Below, piece after piece: positions 27,204-36,522 of a stretch of 64,000 nt of DNA. Both the position numbers and the translations under genes were made by a program. Numbering within the stretch: the stretch's first letter is position 1; each line of letters opens with the position of its first letter. The DNA is from Escallonia rubra (lineage: Eukaryota; Streptophyta; Magnoliopsida; Escalloniales; Escalloniaceae). The DNA is taken from assembly GCA_033065855.1 (NCBI GenBank), contig JAVXUO010000912.1:82123-146122 (forward strand), read 5' to 3'. The notes under the pieces are model-generated. The model was not told the DNA's origin, made no database searches, and saw only the letters and a list, made by a program, of their open reading frames with translations.

Positions 27204-27729
27204 GTCGCTTGTCTAAGCAAACACTTTGGAGACCCGACTGACTTGTGTGTCTCTGAACTCCAAACAAGGACCTCGATGGATTCAAGGTTTTTGAATTTCT
27301 ATACAGCCTCACTCGTCATTGCCTGGAGAACAGTAGCAGGGATGGTGAAAGCGACTCCTTCCCTTGCATTCCCGGCTTGGATTGATATGCCCCTAAAAGC
27401 CCTCTAAGCCCTTCTTAGTTGAGTTGAAGGGCATCTACGCACCCACCCACCCTCTACTTGGCGTTGATGGCTGGGATAACGAGGCTTCCGTCTTCCTTTC
27501 GACAGGCGAAGTTCGGGTATATATACTCAAATTTTGTTAGTAGCTATATACAGAGGGCCGAGGCCGTTCGGAGTCGATCGCAAAAAGTCAATTTTTAAAT
27601 GAAATTAGAATTGCTTTTCAAATGAGCTTTAATCTGTTTTAAACTTGATACATAAGAGTTGTTACATGTATCCGATAAAATGGGACGAAAGTAGGTTAAG
27701 CGTGATAAAATGACTGTATAGTATATTGA
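27204..27729 (-). promoter_or_regulatory. probable promoter and 5' UTR region of PURKE
   Basis: This is the unique-looking DNA between the start codon and the next upstream transposon. A TATATATA run at 27518-27525, about 315 bp upstream of the ATG, is a candidate TATA box. The 5' leader would then be about 280 bp. No intron in the leader was resolved. Placement is inference from position and composition only. Confidence 0.35.
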
Positions 27730-28341
27730 GGCTAGGTTTGACAAAAAAAATTTCCTCTTTTTTATTTCAGTTTTTAAAAACTGAAAAAATTTGGTAAATT
27801 TTTAGTTTAAAAACCAGTTTTTAAACTGAAGAGTAAAAAATAAAAAAAAACTCCAGAAACTGGTTTTTTTTTCACTTTTGGTTTTTTGACCACCACCACC
27901 ACCCTCCCACCGCCGGCAGCCACCTCAGGCGACCACCGCCCACCGCCGGAGACTGCCGGCAGCCACCTCCGGCCGCCGGCAGCCACCGCCGGCCGCCGGC
28001 GACCACCGCCGGAGACTGCCGGCTGCCACCTCCGGCCGCCGGCGACCACCGCCGGCGACTGCCGGCAGCCACCTCCGGCCGCCGGCCACCACCGCCGGCG
28101 ACTGCCGGCAGCCACCTCCGGCCGCCGGCCACCACCGCTGCACCCCACCACCGCCACCGCAAACCACCAAAAAAAAAAAGTCAAAATAAAAAGGGTTACC
28201 AAACACCAAAAAAAAAAAAAACTAAAAAAAAAGGGGTTATCAAACACCCACTTTTTTTTATATAAAAAAAATTAAGTTGATCTTTAAAAAACTGCTCTTT
28301 AAAAACTGAAAACCAAAAAAAAAAATTTGTCAAACGAACCC
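27730..28341. mobile_element. non-autonomous PIF/Harbinger-like element (612 bp)
   Basis: The ends GGCTAGGTTTGACAAA and TTTGTCAAACGAACCC are imperfect inverted repeats flanked by TGA on both sides (27727-27729, 28342-28344). A 3-bp duplication fits PIF/Harbinger. A/T-rich arms surround a GC-rich tandem core. There is no transposase. It sits about 530 bp upstream of the PURKE start codon. Confidence 0.65.
27890..28160. repeat. GC-rich minisatellite (CCGGC/CACCGCCGG units)
   Basis: Repeats built from CCACCTCCGGCCGCCGG, CCACCGCCGGCGACTG and close variants fill the core of the Harbinger-like element. Each unit is partly self-complementary (CCGGC...GCCGG). They generate long but meaningless open frames in all six frames (Pro/Thr-rich on plus, Gly/Trp/Arg-rich on minus). 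Confidence 0.85.
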
Positions 28342-28736
28342 TGAGATTTAAAGGGGTCATTTAATGTCAGTGTATATGTGAACATATTTTGGTAAATTTT
28401 TAGTCAAACCCGATTTTTAAAGACTAATTAAATCAAAATCAAAGAAAATAAGGATTTTGGATTCAAACAGTTTTGAGCATATCGAAGAGAATTTATTCGG
28501 CTTACTTTTGTTGTTAAATACTTCAATACTTGATGTAATTTGAATTTCATCAAGTTTGACCATTCTAAAATTAATTTCAAAACCCTTGTATAGCATCAAT
28601 AAAAAGGATTACATCCGTTAAATCTTTGAATTGTTGGACTAGTTGTATGAAAAGACACACTTAAATCTTTTGAGTACGGGGAGTAATTATAAGAAAAGAC
28701 TCAGTTTTGTCATACTATCACTTCTATCCTTTACAG

Positions 28737-28737
<1 letters not shown>

Positions 28738-28771
<34 letters not shown>

Positions 28772-28785
28772 CCTCCCTCCCTCCC
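28738..28785. repeat. (CT)n-(CCCT)n microsatellite
   Basis: About fifteen CT dinucleotides followed by four to five CCCT units. The equivalent site in R2 has expanded differently, as (TC)n followed by (CA)n. Confidence 0.85.
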
Positions 28786-29884
28786 CGGCGTCTCTTTTAT
28801 AACTGTCAAAACCACCACCACCAATTCCTTTGTCATAACCATAAATCACTATTGATACCACCATGACTACCCACTGACCAAAAAAAATCGAGCTTTACAA
28901 TGACAGCACCACAATATCCTCCACTTTCAACCACCAAGGCACCACCATTGAACCCAACACCACCACCTAATGTGAACCAAGTGCTTCTTTCACTCAAATT
29001 TGCACTAACAACACCCTAGCTCCACCACAACCACCCACGACCACTACCTATTCCATTTCTATTTTGATTCATCTAACAGATATGTCTACGACACCCTAAT
29101 TACGTATTGTGCGATAAGTTGTGGTGGTGGAAGGACACACTGAAAGGTGTTTGTGTGGTGTTTATGGTGATGCAGTAAGGCGGTTGGAGGGGGACAGAAA
29201 TAATGTGGTTGAACACTAATTTGGTTTTAATAGAAGAAAGATAAAGGAAATAGAAAACAAAGAGGGGATTATACAAAGTTTGTACTTCCTTTTATAGTAA
29301 AGGGCGGTATTTTCGTTATGAATATATCCAGCTGTCAAGTCAGCCAAAATTGTTGTATAATGTGATGGAACCCTAACGGTGGGCAAATGTGATACACAAC
29401 TTTATATACTTTGGACACAAATGTGCATTTTGGCAACTGACTGTAATTACCTCCTTAAATCTCAAGGATATAAATGAAATTATCTATTATAGAAAAGGAA
29501 AAGCTACTACACAACTACTACAAACACTTTTTTTGAGACATCGCCCACTGTCCAAAATAAGCTCGTTAAGCAATAGGAGGTATCACATGGTGAATTAGTA
29601 TATTAGGGAGTAAAAATAGCCTACTTGATTTAGAAAACCAATATTTGATTGGTAATTGGATCATCGCCTCTGATAGGAAGGTCATTTACCCATTCTTGGC
29701 TGAGCCAACTAAGGTTTGAAAAGTGCAAGTATATTAAAAATGATGATGAGATGCACCAACTAGGCGACTGTCACCCGTGCAGTCACCACAAAATTAACCA
29801 TATATGCACTGCCAACTAATCTGCGGGAGTAGTTTTCTAATAAACTATTCCATTGATTGTCTTGATGGCAAGTAACCATTCTAT

Positions 29885-31222
29885 TAGACCTGGCAAACGG
29901 GTATACCCGTCGGGTACGGGTAAAATCCGGTCGGGTCCGGGTAAAAACGGTTCGGGTAATTTTTATCCGGGTTTTTATGGGTAGGATTTTTCAGGATCCG
30001 TACCCTACCCTTGCGGGTAGGGTATGACTCGCGGGTAAATAATTTAAATATTAAATTTTTTATAAACATAATTTAATTACTATAAAATAATAAAATACCA
30101 ACTATCTAGGGCTATTTTTTTTCTCTTTTATTTCTTTTGCTTTTTCAGCTTTCTTTTGCTTTTTCAGCCAATAACATGTTCGGTGTTTCCTCATTTCACC
30201 AAAAAATAAAAATTATACATATCCCATTCCCCTCCCACAATCCAAAATAAAGCAAATTAAATTTCCAATATATATACAATCCTATTTCCTATTAAGTATT
30301 AACAATCTAAAATACAACAACTACAACTAAATTTCAACAGATACATCATATCATAATTCATATGCACTTCTCTTAAAATAAAATAAAAAATCATATGCAT
30401 AAATAATGAAAAATTAAATCTTCCATTCCTCGCATAATTGGTGTCGATCGACGGTGAATAGCGGCGTCGCGGTGGTGATGCAACTTTAGATCGGCGGTGG
30501 AGGAGCGGTGCAGATCGGTGAGGAGGCGGCGACGTATGAGGAGGTGGCGGCGCAGATCTGTGAGGAGGCTATGGCCGACGATAGGTGGCGATCGGCGGTG
30601 GCTTTGTTAGTTATTAGAGTGGGGTGGAAGACGGCGTGATGGCGGTCGACTGAGGGGCGGCAGCGATGGTAGAGAGGAAGGGGACGGCGTGATGGCGGTC
30701 AACTGAGAGGGGCGGCGGCGATGGTAGAGAGGAAGGGGACGGCGTGATGGCGGTCGACTGAGAGGGGCGGCGGCGATGGTAGAGAGGAAGGGGACGGCGT
30801 GATGGCGGTCGACTGAGGGGCGGCGACGATGGTAGAGAGGAAGGGGACGACGTGATGTCAGTCGACTGAGAGGGGCGGCGGCGATGGTAGAGAGGAAGGG
30901 GACGACGTGATGGCGATCAACTGAGAGGGGCGGCGGCGATGGTATAGAGGAAGGGGACGGCGTGAGAGAGAGAGATGGGAGTCTGAGAGTGAGGTGAGAA
31001 GTGGGAAGAAGAGAGAGTGAATGTGATTAGGGCACAAAGCACTCTTCTTATATACGAATGAAAATCGGGTAACCCGTAACCCGACCCAGACCGACCCGAA
31101 AATTACGGGTCGGTTCGAGTACAGGTCTATTTTCTGCGGGTATTCAAACATGTACCCGTACCCGGTATTTTGGCCCGGGTACGGTTCGGGTAACGGGTCC
31201 GGATAGCTTTTTGCCAGGTCTA
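29885..31222. mobile_element. non-autonomous hAT element (1338 bp)
   Basis: The termini TAGACCTGGCAAA and TTTTTGCCAGGTCTA are flanked by an exact 8-bp duplication CATTCTAT (29877-29884, 31223-31230). The paralogous repeat R2 has a single CATTCTAT at about 50805-50812 and no element, giving an empty site. Subterminal regions hold GGGTACGGGT / ACCCGTACCC motifs. The interior carries a 53-55 bp minisatellite. Confidence 0.93.
30626..30964. repeat. 53-55 bp GC-rich minisatellite inside the hAT element
   Basis: The motif ACGGCGTGATGGCGGTC recurs at 30631, 30684, 30739, 30794, 30847, 30902 and 30957 (the last partial), with spacings of 53-55 bp and a few substitutions per unit. Each unit also holds GGCGGCGGCGATGGTAGAG. 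Confidence 0.9.
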
Positions 31223-31953
31223 CATTCTATATTTGGTAGTGGCACTGGTATGTTTTAGTTCCCGATGGTATTAGATGGTGGCTAAGCGTATTTGATCTTG
31301 TCAACTTTCCCACACGTGTTCTTTGAATTAAGATCCTAAATGGTCTCACTAAACTATGCATTTTAATATTGTCAATTCTCTGCCGTGTGAGCAACCGACG
31401 CCACCATACCTCGCACTCAATGCATTAACGTCATGCACAAAGGTCTATTTATTGTGTCTCTTTGCACTAGACATATCCAAGTGTTGCTTCACCCATCTTA
31501 ATGTGAGTTTTTTCCCTAAATAATACAAATTAATAACTTAATAACATGTTTACCCCATTTTCAAACTTATTTACCCGCAGACCACATTTTGGGAAATCGT
31601 GGTTTCAAACCACGACTTCTCCTAGAAAAACGTGGTTTGCAAACACGTTTTCATGTTCTATATATGTTTCCCATTTAATTTTTCTAATTTAAACAAAATT
31701 GAAAGAGAAAATTGGAAACAAAAATATATTCTGTTAGGAAATTAAAAATCGCATTTTCAAAACACGTCTTCTGACGTTTTATTAAAAACGTTGTTCAGAA
31801 CCACGTTTCCTCTAAAAACGTGGTTCAGAACCACGTTTTTAGAGGTATTTGATTACTTCATCATTTATTTCTTTGTTGTGGTATTTGATTACTTCTGCGG
31901 TTTACTAGTTTGGGTTCCTCAAAGATTGGAGGGTCTAACCAAGTCTCTGTGAG

Positions 31954-32279
31954 ATGGGAATTTTGACTGCTGCTCTGGTCATCCCATCAAAGCTGAAGCC
32001 TTCTTCACTCACTCAACAGCAAAGCTCGCTTTTTCTTCACCGGAGAAGAAGACCCAAGAAGAATCTGTCAATAGTCCCGGTACTTTGTTCCTCGAACCTG
32101 TTGGTTTCAAGAAGAGTAGTACATATGGATTTCTTTGATTTTATACTGATGTGGCTGGCTGACTGTGGGTTTGGTTGGATCAGGTTGCGAGGCTGTTTGG
32201 GCCAGCTATCTTTGAAGCTTCAAAGCTGAAGGTTCTGTTTTTAGGGGTGGATGAAGAGAAGCACCCAGGGAAGCTTCCT
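31954..32279 (+). pseudogene. captured 5' fragment of a STAY-GREEN (SGR) gene
   Basis: The start codon at 31954 opens 42 codons (31954-32079) that read like the SGR transit-peptide region, ending KNLSIVP. A GT...AG intron follows (32080-32183), then VARLFGPAIFEASKLKVLFL and GVDEEKHPGKLP (32184-32279). This is the first conserved block of SGR, the plastid magnesium dechelatase that starts chlorophyll breakdown. The copy stops where the Mutator terminal repeat begins, so the catalytic body is missing. Part of the 5' UTR (about 31860-31953) appears to be captured too. The retained intron shows capture at DNA level, not from cDNA. Known from the family: SGR; inferred: the mechanism. Whether it is transcribed cannot be seen. 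Confidence 0.85.
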
Positions 32280-32602
32280 TTAAAAACGTGGTTCTGAACC
32301 ACGTTTTTAGATAAAACCACGTTTTTAGAGGAAACGTGATTCTGAACAACGTTTTTAATAAAACGTCAGAAGACGCGTTTTGAAACTACGATTTTTAATT
32401 TCCTAACAGAATATATTTTTGTTTCCAATTTTCTCTTTCAATTTTGTTTAAATTAGAAAAATTAAATAGGAAACATAAATAGAACATGAAAACGTGTTTG
32501 CAAACCACGTTTTTCTAGGAGAAGTCGTGATTTGGAACCACGATTTTCCAAAATGTGGTATGCGGGTAAATAAGTTTGGAAATGGGGTAAACAGGTTATT
32601 AA

Positions 32603-33726
32603 GGGGCCGTTTGACAGCAATTTTTTTTGCTCTTTTTTTGACCCAATTTTTAAATTGAGGAAAAGCCCATAGTTTGGGGTGTTTGGTTTCTCTTTTTTTT
32701 TTTTTTTTGGGCCCAACTCTTTAAAAAGAAGGCCACTTTTTGAAAAGAGCAATTTGCTCTTTTCTGTTGCTCTTTTCACGCGGAGGAGTTGAAGGATTAA
32801 TGAGGTCTTGCCTTCGAACCTCACTAGCAACAGAATTGGACTTATTCTTTATTGGGTATAAAACCCACCTACGTTTGCTCATCTCTTTCACCCGATCGGC
32901 AGCACCTCTTCCCAAAGGCAAAAGCCTGCCCAGAAGAGATCAAAACATCTGAAGAGTTCGTCGAGGCCAATCCTGTCGCCTGACTCCACAGCCCGTCGCC
33001 GCCGTCACCGCCTCCACCGGTAAGCTCGGGTAAAACAGAGGGCTAACAGTCTTGGCCTCACACTTCAGCAGCTTCTCCAGTCTTGGCACTAGCCGCCTCA
33101 AGTAGTTTAAATCCGGATCCGGAGACCCACTTATCGCGGCGGCCAAACATAAATTGGTTCCGGTCTATGCATTTTTGTCCTATTCCGGCGTGAAAAGAGT
33201 GTCGGTCAAGGGCTTGAGTATGGAGGTGGACGGGCGCTTGGTGACGTGGGAGGAGATGGAGGAAACAACGGCAGAAGTGGGCGGAGAGGAGCCTGGAGAC
33301 GTGGGGGGCGAGAATGTCGCCGTGAGTTTCGGAGAGGAGGAAGATGAGCCGGAGGGACTGATTTGCCGGTGGTTGATCAACACTTGTTTATTTAGGATTA
33401 AAATGAGCTAATGTTGGTTTAATTGTGTTTAATAATGTTGGTTGTTATTCATTGTAATGTTGAAAAACTATGTTTAATTATTTGAAAGACATTATAATAT
33501 AGTTGCTTAATTACCTTTAATAATGTTTAATTATGTAAAAATGTATATTAAAAAAAAATAAACTCAAAGAGTTGTCCTGTCAAACGTTTGCTCTTTTCTT
33601 TTTTTTGAAAAAATAAACTCTGTCAAACAGCTACCAGTTTTTTAAACTGGTAAAAAAAAAAACCAGAACTCTTCTCTTTTTTTTTAGAAAAAAAACTGAA
33701 AACTGAAAGTCATACCAAACAGACCC
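32603..33726. mobile_element. PIF/Harbinger-like element (1124 bp) nested in the Mutator element
   Basis: The ends GGGGCCGTTTG and CAAACAGACCC are inverted repeats with a TAA duplication (32600-32602, 33727-33729), as expected for PIF/Harbinger. It interrupts the right terminal repeat of the Mutator element: the sequence on either side joins into a match to the left repeat (31520-31550). GC-rich interior open frames (32940-33146 minus, 33154-33411 plus) may be captured host sequence but I recognise none of them. Confidence 0.85.
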
Positions 33727-34159
33727 TAAGTTTTTAATTTGTATTATTTAGGGAAAAAACTCTCTTAATGTGGCCATCACCTATAATGGTTGAGCTAACC
33801 TTTCCACCGTAGTAACTAGAGTAGAATCCTGAAGTGCAGCCACCAAGAATGTCACCTGCGCCACATGACCGATGGGCATTCCAAACTCGAGACATTGCCC
33901 TCCTTGGCACATGGTGAGCAAGTATACCAATAGCCGAATCAGCGATAGTATGCATGCCCACTATAATAATGAATAAGTCTGGGGCATAGCGGGTGGGTAC
34001 TAATGGCTTCTAACCCAATGTTAGAGCATAATGTTTCGGTGCACATTGGGAAGGTCTTTCCCATGTGGGAGCTCTGAAGTGTCTTCAATACTTTTGAGGT
34101 TGCCCCAAGTTCCTTTGGTTCACTCATTTGGTGTTCTTGAAGGCACAGGGGCTAGTGTA

Positions 34160-34430
34160 GTCTGTGGTAATACACATGGGCGGACCTCCCACCTGACCAA
34201 GGGGGGCCATGGCAGGGGAACCTTTTTTTCTTTTGCTAATTAGTTAATGGATAAACATACGAAAATGTCCTTATTATATAATATTAATTAATTTGAGTCT
34301 TATTTTGTTGTATGGTGGTCAGTATATCAGAAGTTCTTATCCCTATTGGAGGAAGAGTTAAGCTTCAAAGATTAGCTAGTAAAATAAATCACTATGCTAT
34401 ACTGATGTGGGTGAACGCACCTAACCCTTG
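34160..34430. other. unassigned insertion specific to arm B
   Basis: About 250 bp with no counterpart in arm A between the segments matching 12580 and 12540. It begins near CACATGGGCGGACC and includes a T-rich patch. No clear inverted repeat or target duplication was found, so the superfamily is not assigned. Confidence 0.4.
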
Positions 34431-35783
34431 GTGACATTCCAATACACTACCATTATCCCTTAGAGCAAAATCCAAAGTGAGAATACAGTAGCAGACATCC
34501 CTTTGCTCGAGGAGTCATAATGCTCCTTTGCAACTCGATACACCTTGGAATTGCATTCCATAAAACTCTGTGTACCTGTAGTGATCCGTGCTACAATCTT
34601 TGTTCATTGCCCATGATGAACTGATGCACGCACCAAGATATTCTTGCTCAAATCCATTTTCAAATTTATGAAATGCTAGTGCATATAGTTTTGGGTCAAG
34701 AATCACAATGTACTCTTTCCTCTCGCCATCAATTGTTGAGGATATGCCTCAAGTCATGAACCGCTGGCTTATGCTAAAAGTCAGCTGGTGAGACCCAACT
34801 ATGTCTTTGAACCATCTAAATCCTGAGAACCAAATACTAGAAAACCAAGCTGAAACTTGAGAATGGGGAAAACCTACGGTCGAACTGGTCAATTAGTTGA
34901 ACCAGAATCGGCAGCCACTCAGTTGTAATCAGGTCTCTGAATTTCCATTGTCTTGCTTAGTTTGAAAGCTTCCATGTGTTTTTTTATGGCTATATATATT
35001 GATGGCCTCGCCTATGTCGGAGTTCTGGATCTGGAATTTGGTAGCCTAGTCTTTGTAAGCATTGATCATAATTTTTTTTCCCTACATACCCTCTTGCTTC
35101 TTCTATTCTTCAACTGAATTAATATAGACTGAAAAGAAGAGAGACATGGCTTTAAGAACCCACGTCCGTCAGAGTTTTGCTTTACAATGTTTGTGCTCTA
35201 ATATTTAGTTAACTTTTAGAGGTAAATAGATTTCATCCACACTTCTTCTTCGGGAAAATGAAACAAATATCTTGTTCAATTAATCTTTTAGTTGTACTTT
35301 TATAACTTCAGATATAAACTGTGGGGGAGTCTATTTCCCCGGCCTTTTTGTGGGAAAAGAATTTGGACTTACAAATTGCAATAGTAGTAGGGGTAAATTG
35401 TCCTTTTCCTTTTTGCTTCTTGTTATACTCCACTTTATTCTTCTTGCCATATTTACTTTTCCAGTGACTAGCTCCTCTCCTCATCATTGCCCGATCTGCT
35501 CCATTCACCATCTCTGCTACCGCAGATCTCGTCCAAATTCATGAAGCCACCGGGAAAAGTCATAAATGGATCAATTGTGACAAACTGAGCAAGATTCAAG
35601 GGCAACTATTAGTTTAGGAGGGATGAGGGAGGGGGTTTCAACGTATTATGTAGTGACGACAACAGTAGCGTGATGGCATTAGGATCGTGATGGCGTGAGG
35701 GTGATGGCCTAGGGAAGGTGGATTACCTTTGCGAGAGATGAAAGAGAGACGGGAAGCCAGTGTGGCTTTAAGACATGGCTTAG

Positions 35784-36468
35784 TGACACACGATGGCCTT
35801 TGATGGCACAAAGGAAACCGTATGTGGCACTCGACTTGCCTCTTGCAAGAAGAGTCCGCCAACAAATTTCAACAATCTATAGCAAGCAGTGCATCAACAT
35901 TGCATAAAACAGTGCACAAAGAAGTAATTTCAACACAAGGGCAAAACGGTCCCAAATATTCTCATTACTTCAACATCATCGTTACAACTTACAGAAGGCT
36001 TTGTTTGCATCCACAATGTGCAATCTAGTTAAACAGGCAAGCTAAAACAAAGCAAGGGACTCTCGGGTATGGGTGTACATGTACTCCCCATATAGTACCA
36101 CTAAGAGGATTTTCCTAAGTGACAGTAGTAGACGTTACTATGTGCGAGGAGTCATAGTGCCCCTTTTTAGAGAAATACAACTCGGAATGACTTGAAATTT
36201 TACAGGGAAACTTAAATATATACAAGGGTGATCTCCACCAAAATTGAGCAAAAACGCACGCCTGGATCTTCAGATCTTCACGGTTGGCTTTTGACGTGCA
36301 CGGGCACTACAGTTGGGCGCGCGGGCGCTGTGCTTGACGGGCGCATGGGCGCGAGACTTAAAAGAACTTGCAAGGGCGCATGGGCGCGTGCAGGATGGGC
36401 GCGGGGGCGCTGTGCAGGATGGGCGCGGGGGCGCGGTGCTAGGCGGGTGCAAGGGGCAGCCCGTGACA
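35784..36468 (-). repeat. 3' LTR of the chromovirus
   Basis: 685 bp, beginning TGACACACGATGG and ending CCCGTGACA on the plus strand. The adjacent polypurine tract (36469-36480, AGTGGGGGAGAA on the minus strand) marks this as the 3' LTR of the minus-strand element. A GGGCGCG-rich repeat lies at 36310-36450. Confidence 0.93.
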
Positions 36469-36522
36469 TTCTCCCCCACTAGAGCTGTTGACGCCTTCGT
36501 CAACTTCTGCATGTGGTAGGCT

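Larger units (their letters stand above)
28640..31285 (+). repeat. 1.3-kb direct repeat, copy R1 (split by an hAT insertion)
   Basis: The sequence outside the hAT element (about 28640-29884 and 31223-31285) matches 49583-50872 in the same orientation, including the CT microsatellite, a segment rich in CCACCACC around 28900-29000, and the segment ending near GGTGGCTAAGCG. No protein was recognised in either copy. The origin is unknown: it may be a transposon fragment or the edge of a larger rearrangement. Confidence 0.75.
31506..33763. mobile_element. Pack-MULE-like Mutator element carrying a STAY-GREEN fragment
   Basis: It is flanked by an exact 9-bp duplication CTTAATGTG (31497-31505, 33764-33772), the length typical of Mutator. 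The long terminal inverted repeats run about 31506-31850 and from about 32280 to the right end, both beginning (A)GTTTTTTCCCTAAATAATAC inward. Arm A has an uninterrupted CTTAATATG at the matching place (about 12930), an empty site. A Harbinger element has inserted near the outer end of the right repeat, so the original element was about 1.1 kb. There is no transposase. The centre holds a host gene fragment. Confidence 0.85.

Noticed and set aside
27807-28275. several long overlapping open frames in both strands
   Set aside because: All arise from the stop-poor CCGGC minisatellite in the Harbinger-like element.
30626-30964. CRISPR-like array of regularly spaced repeats
   Set aside because: Units are head-to-tail with no spacers, inside a plant hAT element; it is a minisatellite.
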